A stretch of 6,802 nucleotides of DNA from Myxococcota bacterium (GTDB taxonomy: Bacteria > Myxococcota_A > Polyangia > HGW-17 > JAJRWW01), in contig JAJRWW010000581.1 in assembly GCA_024276595.1 (NCBI GenBank), forward strand, positions 1 to 6,802. The letters run 5' to 3'. Within the stretch, counting starts at the first letter, position 1. The number at the start of each line of letters is the position of its first letter. Made by a program: the position numbers and the translations under genes. The notes beneath the pieces were generated by a model that worked only from the letters and a program-made list of their open reading frames with translations, did not search any database and had not been told where the DNA came from. Below, in pieces: positions 1-6,109 of the stretch.

Positions 1-1
1 C

Positions 2-439
2 GAGGTGAACTTCCAAAAAGGGGAGGTGTTCTTCCGCAAGGGGGACTATGCGCAGGCAGAGTCCTACTTCCGCATGGCGGTGGAGGGGAACCCGGCGGAG
101 GGAGAGCACCTTGCGCTGCTGGCCTGGACCATGTACCAGGCCACTCCAAATGGAGAGCGTGCCGCCCGGCGGGAGGATGTTCAGAAGATGATCCTGCGAT
201 CACTGGAGCTCTCCCCGCGCTGCGCGCGCGCCCACTACTACCTGGGCAAGCTCTACCTGGAGGAGGGCCTCCAGGACTCGGCCATGGAGAGCTTCCGGCG
301 CGCCACGAGGATTCGCGACAACTACATTGAAGCCATGCGGGAGCTCAGGCTGCTCACAATGCGGCGGGAACGGGAGCGCTCCCCCAAGCGCTCCACGCTC
401 ATGGAGATGTTGAGCCTGAAGAAGCGCAAGAAGACCTGA
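2..439 (+). CDS. TPR-repeat protein, C-terminal part (5' truncated by window edge)
   Basis: The frame is open to the left edge: a GAG codon precedes the first possible start, which is only a GTG, so this is almost certainly the 3' end of a longer gene. About 145 residues are visible. They form tandem helical pairs of tetratricopeptide type: one with the G-D-Y-x-x-A and N-P signature near residues 3-33, a degenerate one over about 35-73, and a clear one (A-H-Y-Y-L-G-K-L-Y followed by A-M-E-S-F-R-R-A) at about 75-108. TPRs are protein-protein interaction scaffolds with no catalytic role. The protein ends in a strongly basic tail (R-R-E-R-E-R, then L-K-K-R-K-K-T). In Myxococcota, TPR blocks ending this way are often the C-terminus of DnaJ-domain or signalling proteins, but the upstream domain is outside the window, so that assignment is inference. 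No membrane segment is seen. The gene is convergent with the next one. Confidence 0.85.
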   Translation, partial: EVNFQKGEVFFRKGDYAQAESYFRMAVEGNPAEGEHLALLAWTMYQATPNGERAARREDVQKMILRSLELSPRCARAHYYLGKLYLEEGLQDSAMESFRRATRIRDNYIEAMRELRLLTMRRERERSPKRSTLMEMLSLKKRKKT

Positions 440-524
440 GCTCTCCGCCCAGCGCCTCGGGGGATCCCTGGGAGAACCTGGGCCCGTGGCGAAGCCGCCC
501 CGCCGGTCACCCTGGGGCATACCT

Positions 525-1565
525 CTACCTCGTGAGCCGCAGGGTGAGGGAGTCGGACTGGACCAGGCGAACCACCGCGCCCCCTCGGAGGGGGCCGGGT
601 AGCCTCGTCCAGGCGGTTGACTCAACGGACAGGGTCACCTCCCGGCTCCTGCCCGCCAGGGTGATGCGGCGCAGGATGGGCGTGCCGATGGTCATTCGGC
701 CAGATCCCCTGGGACGACAGACCAGCTCCCCGGCAGGGCCGCTGAGAGACGCCCCCCAGCGGAGACGGACCAGCGTGTGGAAGCGCGGCTGCCCCGGAGC
801 CCAGCTTAGACTCAATGGAGATGCGGCCGAACCCACAGGCGGATCGTCATCCGGGTGCCAGCCCCCCACCGACTGGATGCGGAGCTCCTGTGGACCCCGG
901 AGGTCCTCCAGCTCGAAGGGGACCACGTCCCGACCTCCCAGCCCGAGGACGCCAACGGAGCGGATGGAGATGGAGCTGCTGCCCAGGGGGATGATGCGGT
1001 GGTAGTGGCGGCCGGACACGGCGGGGAGCACCTCCGGGTAGAGCTCGCTCCACAGCAGCTCCGAGCGGTCCGGCAGCGTCACCAGCAGCGGCCCGGCGTC
1101 CATGAGCTCCACACTGAGCTGCGAGAGATCCTCCTCGAAGCTCCCCAGGGGCAGCGCTCTAAACCCCTCGCTGGTGACACAGGTGCCTGGCGTCACGGTG
1201 GGCTCCTCCAGCCGAACTCCGAGCAGGCGTGCAACATCCTCGCGCTCACTGCCCCAGTAGTGCACAAACAGCGCGCCCAGCTCCAGCTCGCCCCGGTCCG
1301 GGTCTCCAAGCCTGGACCAGTGGTGATCCGAGCGGACCTCCAGCAGGAGGAAGCTGCCCTGGGCGAGCTCTCGGATGGTGGGGCTTCCCTGGCCCTCGGC
1401 TGGATCCGGCGCCGCGCCACAGGATGTGGCCAGACCTGCGGCAGCGTACCCCAGCAGGAGCAGCACCGAGAGCCTCAGGCCTGCCCTCGCACAACCCCCA
1501 GGAGCGCTCGAAGGCCTGGGCGCCATGGGAGCGGCGGGCAGGGGATCGATCGAGAGAAGACGCAT
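525..1565 (-). CDS. Exported beta-rich protein, putative lipoprotein, unknown function
   Basis: I do not recognise a named family. The frame opens with a GTG at 1580 and has ATG codons at 1565 and 1526. A promoter-like element puts transcription start near 1588, which leaves almost no leader for the GTG, so I chose 1565 (346 residues). The 1526 start (333 residues) gives a more normal signal peptide: a short Arg-containing n-region, then the hydrophobic run L-R-L-S-V-L-L-L-L-G-Y-A-A-A-G-L-A, then T-S-C-G. The Cys at about residue 49 (from 1565) would be the lipidation site, but Ala-Thr-Ser before it is a weak lipobox, so a cleaved periplasmic protein is possible. The mature part starts with a flexible Pro/Gly/Ala stretch and is then mostly short alternating beta-type segments, with two more cysteines (near the G-T-C-V and L-V-C-R stretches). 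No catalytic motif is apparent. It is transcribed divergently from the ferredoxin gene. Confidence 0.8.
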   Translation of the reverse strand: MRLLSIDPLPAAPMAPRPSSAPGGCARAGLRLSVLLLLGYAAAGLATSCGAAPDPAEGQGSPTIRELAQGSFLLLEVRSDHHWSRLGDPDRGELELGALFVHYWGSEREDVARLLGVRLEEPTVTPGTCVTSEGFRALPLGSFEEDLSQLSVELMDAGPLLVTLPDRSELLWSELYPEVLPAVSGRHYHRIIPLGSSSISIRSVGVLGLGGRDVVPFELEDLRGPQELRIQSVGGWHPDDDPPVGSAASPLSLSWAPGQPRFHTLVRLRWGASLSGPAGELVCRPRGSGRMTIGTPILRRITLAGRSREVTLSVESTAWTRLPGPLRGGAVVRLVQSDSLTLRLTR

Positions 1566-1594
1566 GGCGATAACCCACACCGACGATTTCCGGT

Positions 1595-1622
1595 ATTATA
1601 GTTTGGCATGGCCGCGTCGCAA
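1595..1622 (-). promoter_or_regulatory. Sigma70-like promoter for the exported beta-rich protein gene
   Basis: Read on the - strand there is a perfect TATAAT at 1600-1595. It is preceded by TTGCGA (4 of 6 matches to TTGACA) at 1622-1617, with a 16 bp spacer. Expected transcription start is near 1588, about 22 nt before the ATG at 1565. A perfect -10 box is conspicuous in DNA this G+C-rich, and it sits in one of the few AT-rich patches of the window. The same patch read on the + strand gives TATTAT at 1594-1599, a possible -10 for the divergent ferredoxin gene, but I see no convincing -35 for it. Confidence 0.55.
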
Positions 1623-1693
1623 GACACCCTTTGGTTTGTACCCGGGCTGCTGCGACCATGTCTCAGTGAGCTCCTTGCCCCCGGGGCCACCTT

Positions 1694-1711
1694 TGTCACA
1701 GGAGAGTCAAC
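1694..1711 (+). promoter_or_regulatory. Ribosome binding site of the ferredoxin gene, embedded in a TGTCACAG motif
   Basis: AGGAG at 1700-1704 lies 7 nt before the ATG at 1712. This is close to ideal Shine-Dalgarno spacing and fixes that start. It overlaps the octamer TGTCACAG (1694-1701), which also precedes the ATG of the radical SAM gene. If a regulator binds the octamer it would sit on top of the ribosome binding site region. A one-mismatch relative, TGTCTCAG, occurs at 1659-1666. Confidence 0.7.
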
Positions 1712-3025
1712 ATGGGTCACATCGCCGCCAGGCAACAGTACGAGAAGCTGCGCTCCAAGGTCGATCGCTACCCCGTTGGCGCGCCCGCGACCGAGACAAT
1801 CTACGAGATCCTCAAGACCCTCTACACCCCTGAGGAGGCGGAGCTGGCCTCTCGGCTGCCGCTGAAGTTCTCCACCCTGGGGAGCCTCTCCCGCCGACTT
1901 CAGGTCCCCGCAGACCGACTCAGGGCGCAGCTCGAGCCCCTGTGCGACAAGGGCTTGGTGATGGACCTCACGCTGGGCGGTAAGCGCCGCTACGTGCTCG
2001 TCCCGACCGTGGTTGGCTTTTTCGAGTTCTCCATGATGCGCCACCGGGAGAACCTGGACCAGCCCAGGCTCGCGGAGCTTTACCACCGGGTGATGCTCGA
2101 GGAGAGCGATTTTGCCGGGCAGTTTCAGAACACCTCTGGCACCAGCGTCTTCCAGACCCTCGTGCACGAGGAGTCTCTCCCGGAGAGCTTCTCGGAGATC
2201 CTGGACTGGGAGCGGGCCCAGCACCAGGTCCGGGAGGCGGGCGCCTGGGCGGTGTCCACCTGCCACTGCCGACACGTGGCACACCACAAGGGCCACGACT
2301 GCGAGGTGTTCGGCATGGACGAGACCTGTCTCACCATGGGGCGCACAACCGAGTACTTCGTGCGCCGGGGCATGGCCAGGGCCATCGACATGAACGAGGC
2401 GCTGGACCTTTTGGCCCGCTCCAGGGAGGCGGGCATGGTGCACATTGGCGACAACGTGCAGCACCACCCCACCTTCATCTGCAACTGCTGCTCCTGCTGC
2501 TGCGAGGTGCTGGGAGGTTACAGGCGCTGGACAGTGTTCGAAAACAACTTCTCCTCCAACTTCGAAGCCAGGGTCTCCATCTCCCACTGCACCGGCTGCA
2601 CCAAGTGTCAGCGGGCCTGCCCGGTGGACGCCATCGACATGGTCCCCTCCGAGCGGCTCGTTGGGAAAAAGAGGGTCAAGCGTCTCGCCGTGGTCGACAA
2701 GGAGGTGTGCATCGGCTGCGGGGTGTGTCAGCTCGCGTGCAGGTTCGACTCCATGCGCATGGCGCCGCGTCCCCAGCGCAAGCTCGCCCCGGAGAGCTTC
2801 GTGGCGCGCATGCTCACCATGGCCATGGAGCAGGGCAAGCTGGCGGAGCTGATGCTGGACCCGGACGATGGTCTGGGCATGAAGGCCGCCTCGGTGATGC
2901 TGGGCGCCTTGCTCAGGCTCCCCCCCGCCAAGCGGCTCCTGGCCAACGAGACATTCAAGTCCCGCTTCGTCGCGGCCATGCTCGCGTCCACCAAGCTCCT
3001 CGCCCGCCAGGAGCGCAAGATATAG
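1712..3025 (+). CDS. Winged-helix-like / cysteine-rich protein with C-terminal two-[4Fe-4S] ferredoxin domain
   Basis: The protein is 437 residues, cytoplasmic (no signal or membrane segment), with its start fixed by a strong AGGAG. Residues about 40-100 look like a winged helix: helices around A-E-L-A-S-R-L and S-L-S-R-R-L-Q-V-P-A-D-R-L, then a wing-like G-G-K-R-R-Y-V-L-V-P. The central part has C184-x-C186-R, H191-H192-x-x-H195-x-C197, C206 and a dense cluster C257, C259, C260, C262, C263, C264 (CNCCSCCC), a pattern I know from deltaproteobacterial 4Fe-4S proteins. Two ferredoxin motifs follow: C293-x2-C296-x2-C299-x3-C303-P, and C333-x2-C336-x2-C339-x3-C343 with Arg replacing the usual Pro. 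Residues 352-437 are helical. The ferredoxin half should carry electrons at low potential; the CxC and CNCC cysteines could hold a further metal centre. A redox sensor with DNA binding is a possible alternative role. The gene converges on the radical SAM gene 12 bp away. Confidence 0.93.
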   Translation: MGHIAARQQYEKLRSKVDRYPVGAPATETIYEILKTLYTPEEAELASRLPLKFSTLGSLSRRLQVPADRLRAQLEPLCDKGLVMDLTLGGKRRYVLVPTVVGFFEFSMMRHRENLDQPRLAELYHRVMLEESDFAGQFQNTSGTSVFQTLVHEESLPESFSEILDWERAQHQVREAGAWAVSTCHCRHVAHHKGHDCEVFGMDETCLTMGRTTEYFVRRGMARAIDMNEALDLLARSREAGMVHIGDNVQHHPTFICNCCSCCCEVLGGYRRWTVFENNFSSNFEARVSISHCTGCTKCQRACPVDAIDMVPSERLVGKKRVKRLAVVDKEVCIGCGVCQLACRFDSMRMAPRPQRKLAPESFVARMLTMAMEQGKLAELMLDPDDGLGMKAASVMLGALLRLPPAKRLLANETFKSRFVAAMLASTKLLARQERKI

Positions 3026-3037
3026 GGAGCGCGTGGC

Positions 3038-4660
3038 TCAGAGCGCCGCTCGGGGCCGATCTTCGGTGGAGAAGACCAGTGGCGCCGGGGGAGTCGTGGC
3101 CCTGGCCATGCGCCTCTCCTCCACGAGCTCCTCGATGGCCTGATCCAGGCTGGGTAGCACGTGCTCGGCGGTGTAGCGGATCATGTGCTCGCCCTGCAGC
3201 GCCTTGACCACAGCCCATTTCAAGGTGTGCGGCCGGGCCCCCAGCGCCTTGAGAAGGAGCCGCCAAAAAAGCAGCCGCCTGGGGCTCCTTATGCCGATGT
3301 GCAGCAGCGCCTTGAGGAAGTAGTGAATGTCCTCGATCCCGCGCCACCCGCTCACGGGTATGGTCCCCACCTGGTCCACGTAGGCCTCGCAGCGCTTGTA
3401 GTAGGCCTCTGGGGAGTAGAGGTCCCGTAGCAGGTCCCGGTAGCCCCGCAGCAGATCCTCCTCATCCATGACGGGCGAGACGTTGGAGCGCTCGAACTGG
3501 TCCCCTCCGGGCGCCCCGCGTAGCCGCCCCTCGCGCTCCAGGCGCTTCCAGAGAGCTGTCCCTGGCAACGCAATGAGCAGACCCACCATGGCCAGGCACA
3601 CCGGGGAACCCATGATGAGCTCCCGCTGTGCGTCGAAGATATCGGGCCCATCGCTGTCAAAGCCCACGATGAAGCCGCCCATGACCTCGAGGCCGGCCCG
3701 GGTCATGGTGGCGATGGCCTCGGCGGGATCTTGTCGGAGGTTCTGTCCCTTGCCGCTCTCGGCGAGAGCGATCTTCGAGGGAGTCTCTATTCCCACGAAG
3801 ACCGTGCTAAAGCCCGCCCGGACCATGGCCTCCATGAGCGCCGGATCGGACGCGAGGTTGATGCTCGCCTCGGTGTAGAGCTCGTAGGGGCGGCCGTGGG
3901 CGTCCTGCCACCTTGCCAGCATGGGCAGCAGCTTCACCACCTCGCGCTTGTTGCCGATGAAGTTGTCGTCCACCAAGAAGACGCTGCCCTCAAAGCCCAG
4001 CTCCCGCAGTGCGTCCAGCTCGGCGATGATCTGCCGCGCCGCCTTGACACGGCTCACCCGACCGAAGATCTCAATCACGTCGCAGAACTCGCACCTGAAG
4101 GGGCAGCCCCTGGAGTACTGGATGGCCATGGATGTGTAGTGCTCCAGCTCCAGCAAGTCGAATCGCGGGACACTGACATCGCTCATGTCGGGCCTGACCT
4201 CGTTGGCAACAATGATCCTGGGGCCTGAGGGCGCCATCTCTCCCCAGCCGGCAATGAGCTCCTCCACGGCTCTCGCCAGATCGGGGGCCCGCCCCTCTAT
4301 CTCCCCTTGAAACACCAGGTCCGCGTCTGGAAAATGGTCTGGCGCCGTGGTGGCCGTGGGGCCACCCACCACAAGAGGCCTGCCGGCCGCCCTGGTCCTT
4401 TCCATCACAGACCGCATGGAGTCGAGCTGAACCAGCATCCCGCTGAGGAACACCACGTCCGACCAGCGCAGATCCTCCTGGCGCAGCTCGGAGACGTTCA
4501 GGTCCACCAGCCGGAAGGACCACGTGGCGGGCAGGCACGCTGCCAGGGTTACGAGCCCCAACGGTGGCAAGGATGCGCGCTTGTTCACAAGCTTGAGGGC
4601 ATCCTGAAAGCCCCAGTAGGTGACGGGAAAGCGAGGATAGACGAGCAGCACGTTTGTCAT
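3038..4660 (-). CDS. B12-binding-type radical SAM protein, DUF4070/HpnP-like
   Basis: The protein is 540 residues and soluble. Residues 1-130 form a B12-binding-like Rossmann domain (V-L-L-V-Y-P-R at the N-terminus, L-S-G at 72-74, V-G-G-P at 98-101). The cobalamin-ligand motif D-x-H-x-x-G is absent: D53 is followed by L-N-V, as in members thought to bind B12 without a protein His ligand. The radical SAM core starts at about 175. C186-x3-C190-x2-C193 (in S-R-G-C-P-F-R-C-E-F-C) ligates the SAM-cleaving [4Fe-4S] cluster; V-D-D-N-F-I-G-N (230-237) and F-V-G-I-E-T-P (288-294) are typical of the branch containing hopanoid C-2 methylase HpnP. Residues about 390-490 fit DUF4070. Expected chemistry is methylation or a related radical reaction at an unactivated carbon. 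The substrate is unknown, and no hopanoid gene is nearby, so I do not assign hpnP. No Shine-Dalgarno sequence is visible; the ATG is chosen because the Rossmann strand begins right after it. Confidence 0.92.
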   Translation of the reverse strand: MTNVLLVYPRFPVTYWGFQDALKLVNKRASLPPLGLVTLAACLPATWSFRLVDLNVSELRQEDLRWSDVVFLSGMLVQLDSMRSVMERTRAAGRPLVVGGPTATTAPDHFPDADLVFQGEIEGRAPDLARAVEELIAGWGEMAPSGPRIIVANEVRPDMSDVSVPRFDLLELEHYTSMAIQYSRGCPFRCEFCDVIEIFGRVSRVKAARQIIAELDALRELGFEGSVFLVDDNFIGNKREVVKLLPMLARWQDAHGRPYELYTEASINLASDPALMEAMVRAGFSTVFVGIETPSKIALAESGKGQNLRQDPAEAIATMTRAGLEVMGGFIVGFDSDGPDIFDAQRELIMGSPVCLAMVGLLIALPGTALWKRLEREGRLRGAPGGDQFERSNVSPVMDEEDLLRGYRDLLRDLYSPEAYYKRCEAYVDQVGTIPVSGWRGIEDIHYFLKALLHIGIRSPRRLLFWRLLLKALGARPHTLKWAVVKALQGEHMIRYTAEHVLPSLDQAIEELVEERRMARATTPPAPLVFSTEDRPRAAL

Positions 4661-4662
4661 GC

Positions 4663-4698
4663 TGACAACTGTGACAGACGCATGTCACAGGAATGTCA
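4663..4698 (-). promoter_or_regulatory. Perfect inverted repeat and TGACA half-site array upstream of the radical SAM gene
   Basis: CTGTGACA (4669-4676) and TGTCACAG (4683-4690) are perfect 8 bp inverted arms around a 6 bp centre. Further half-sites flank them: TGACA at 4663-4667 and TGTCA at 4694-4698, so two TGACA on one side mirror two TGTCA on the other. The array ends 2 bp before the radical SAM ATG (4660), where an operator for a dimeric repressor could block transcription or translation. It is unlike a CRP site, because TGTGA and TCACA are 10 bp apart rather than 6. The binding protein is unknown. Confidence 0.5.
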
Positions 4699-4765
4699 CC
4701 AGCACGGAGCTTTTTGGGGGGCGGGCTGGGCCGGCTGCCAGGTTCGATCCAGGCGGCCTGGCGAG

Positions 4766-6091
4766 CTACCCGGCGCTGGTGGCCAGCAGAAGCCGCATCC
4801 GGCGGTAAAACTCGGCGCGGCTGGCGAAGCGATACTGCTCCACGGAGAAGAATCGGCGCAGGGCGCTGTTGGGCACGGGCACCACGTGACCTCCCACCAG
4901 CTTCAAAGGACGAAAGGCCTTGAAGCCGCCGGTGCGAGTGCCGCGAAAGTACCGGAAGTGCTTCTCCGAGAAACGGCGCCGGGTGACCGACATGTCCGGG
5001 TGGCCGTCGATGGCGAAGAGCCCCCTGTGGTCCCACTGGGTTACCACCAGCGCGTGACCCGAGACGTCCACGAACACCGTGCCGGGCCGGATCGAGCCCC
5101 GAGCCAGGCGGATGGGGTAGAAGTCGGAGCCCTCGTCCTCGGGCAGAGTCCGCAGGGTTCCAGAGTGCACCCACCAGGCCAGCCCCTGCCGAATGAAGGC
5201 GTTGAAGCGACGCACTGGGTTGGCCAGCCGATCGAACTCCGCCGTGGTGTTGTCCCTGCGCACCGGACAGCGGGGGCCTCTGATGCTGTTGCCGCGACTG
5301 CACCGCCTGTACCGGAAGGGGAGCCCCATCTTCCAGGCGAAGTATGCTCGGAGCTGGTACGGGGTGTCCCCGCAGTCGGCCCAGGCCTGCACCTTCACCC
5401 TGCTCGTGTAGTCGTCCTCGCGGTGGCCAAGGCGGTCGTGGAGGAGGTTTCGCCTGGGCAGCCTGAGCACCCGGTGGAGGGGACGCCACCCGGAGGGCTG
5501 CCCGGCCAGGGGGCGAAAGAGGTGCGCGATCCAGGCGGAGAACACCCGCTCCCAGCCGTCGTGCCAGCCCCGGCGGATGCGCCAGACCCCGGTGACCGGC
5601 GCCGGCCGGGGTGTGGGAGCCATGGAGGAGACGGTGACTGTCACGCAGGCGCGCTGGCGACCGCGCCTGTCCACGAGCCGCACGGGCAACGGCCCGGGGT
5701 CACGGGGAGCGCGGCCCTGGTACACAACTGCGAAGGGCGGACCGCTGTGGAGCGGTCGGTGGAGAACCGAGAGGCCGGCCTTGGCCGTGCTGGCCGACAG
5801 GCCCCCCAGGGAGCTCTCCGACACGGCGAGCACACGAAAACGCGATCCTGGCGCAACGCTCTGCTCCAGCACTACCATGAAGGGATCGGCTGTCTGCGAG
5901 CAGAGATGTGGCCGCGTGGAGGTGCTCTCCGCAGGCGGCCGGGCCTCCAGCGAGGCGGAGGGGGGCTCCGGTCCCTCTGCGAAGGACGAGGCGCCGGGGC
6001 GATCCCGGGCAGAGCAGCCAGAGCCGAGCAGCGAGCCCGCCGCGCAGAAAAGGGCCATGTGGAGCCAGAGAGCTTGCATGGAGGACGTCAT
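4766..6091 (-). CDS. Putative papain-fold (transglutaminase/NlpC-like) lipoprotein
   Basis: The protein is 441 residues. The N-terminus (residues 5-25) is hydrophobic and leads to G-S-G-C26, a lipobox-like end with Gly at -3, so lipidation is plausible but not textbook. The n-region lacks Lys or Arg; later ATG codons at 6079 and 6058 do not fix this, and an in-frame TGA seven codons upstream rules out a longer start. Residues 30-65 are a Pro/Ser/Ala-rich linker, then comes a beta-rich segment (about 70-160). The C-terminal part carries a papain-like order of candidate catalytic residues: C240 starting a helix (W-A-D-C-G-D-T-P-Y-Q-L-R-A-Y-F), H346 in V-S-G-H-A-L-V-V (strand), and D362 in F-A-I-D-G-H. 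This suggests an envelope cysteine hydrolase, amidase or transglutaminase; the substrate is unknown. C264 and C275 could form a disulfide. The gene follows the barrel gene by 18 bp in the same frame, suggesting one operon. Confidence 0.82.
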   Translation of the reverse strand: MTSSMQALWLHMALFCAAGSLLGSGCSARDRPGASSFAEGPEPPSASLEARPPAESTSTRPHLCSQTADPFMVVLEQSVAPGSRFRVLAVSESSLGGLSASTAKAGLSVLHRPLHSGPPFAVVYQGRAPRDPGPLPVRLVDRRGRQRACVTVTVSSMAPTPRPAPVTGVWRIRRGWHDGWERVFSAWIAHLFRPLAGQPSGWRPLHRVLRLPRRNLLHDRLGHREDDYTSRVKVQAWADCGDTPYQLRAYFAWKMGLPFRYRRCSRGNSIRGPRCPVRRDNTTAEFDRLANPVRRFNAFIRQGLAWWVHSGTLRTLPEDEGSDFYPIRLARGSIRPGTVFVDVSGHALVVTQWDHRGLFAIDGHPDMSVTRRRFSEKHFRYFRGTRTGGFKAFRPLKLVGGHVVPVPNSALRRFFSVEQYRFASRAEFYRRMRLLLATSAG

Positions 6092-6109
6092 ATACCGCGC
6101 CCAGGGGCG

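Noticed and set aside
507..547. Inverted repeat TCACCCTG (507-514) / CAGGGTGA (540-547) around the stop of the exported beta-rich protein gene
   Set aside because: The stem is only 8 bp with a 25 nt loop and no following T-run on either strand, so I cannot support a terminator between the convergent genes.
1604..1621. Possible sigma54 promoter (TGGCAT ... TCGCA) upstream of the ferredoxin gene
   Set aside because: The distance between the GG and GC elements is two bases too long for a sigma54 site and the -12 element is imperfect.
1475..2587. A 370-codon - strand frame antisense to the ferredoxin gene
   Set aside because: The + strand frame has a strong ribosome binding site and conserved cysteine motifs; the antisense product has none.
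4670..4689. TGTGA ... TCACA as a CRP/FNR-type site
   Set aside because: The half-sites are separated by 10 bp instead of 6, so it is kept only as an unidentified inverted repeat.
4741..4750. GGTTCGATCC, resembling the T-loop (B box) of a tRNA
   Set aside because: It is one base short of the usual pattern, the flanks do not pair as a T-stem, and no acceptor, D or anticodon arm is present.
4737..4762. Inverted repeat GCCAGG / CCTGGC just after the stop of the papain-like gene
   Set aside because: It is a 6 bp stem with a 14 nt loop, and on the transcribed strand no T-run follows. A terminator is possible but unsupported.
4071..5489. A 472-codon - strand frame crossing the radical SAM and papain-like genes
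   Set aside because: It is out of frame with both motif-bearing proteins, spans their intergenic spacer, and has low-complexity Pro/Arg/Gly composition.
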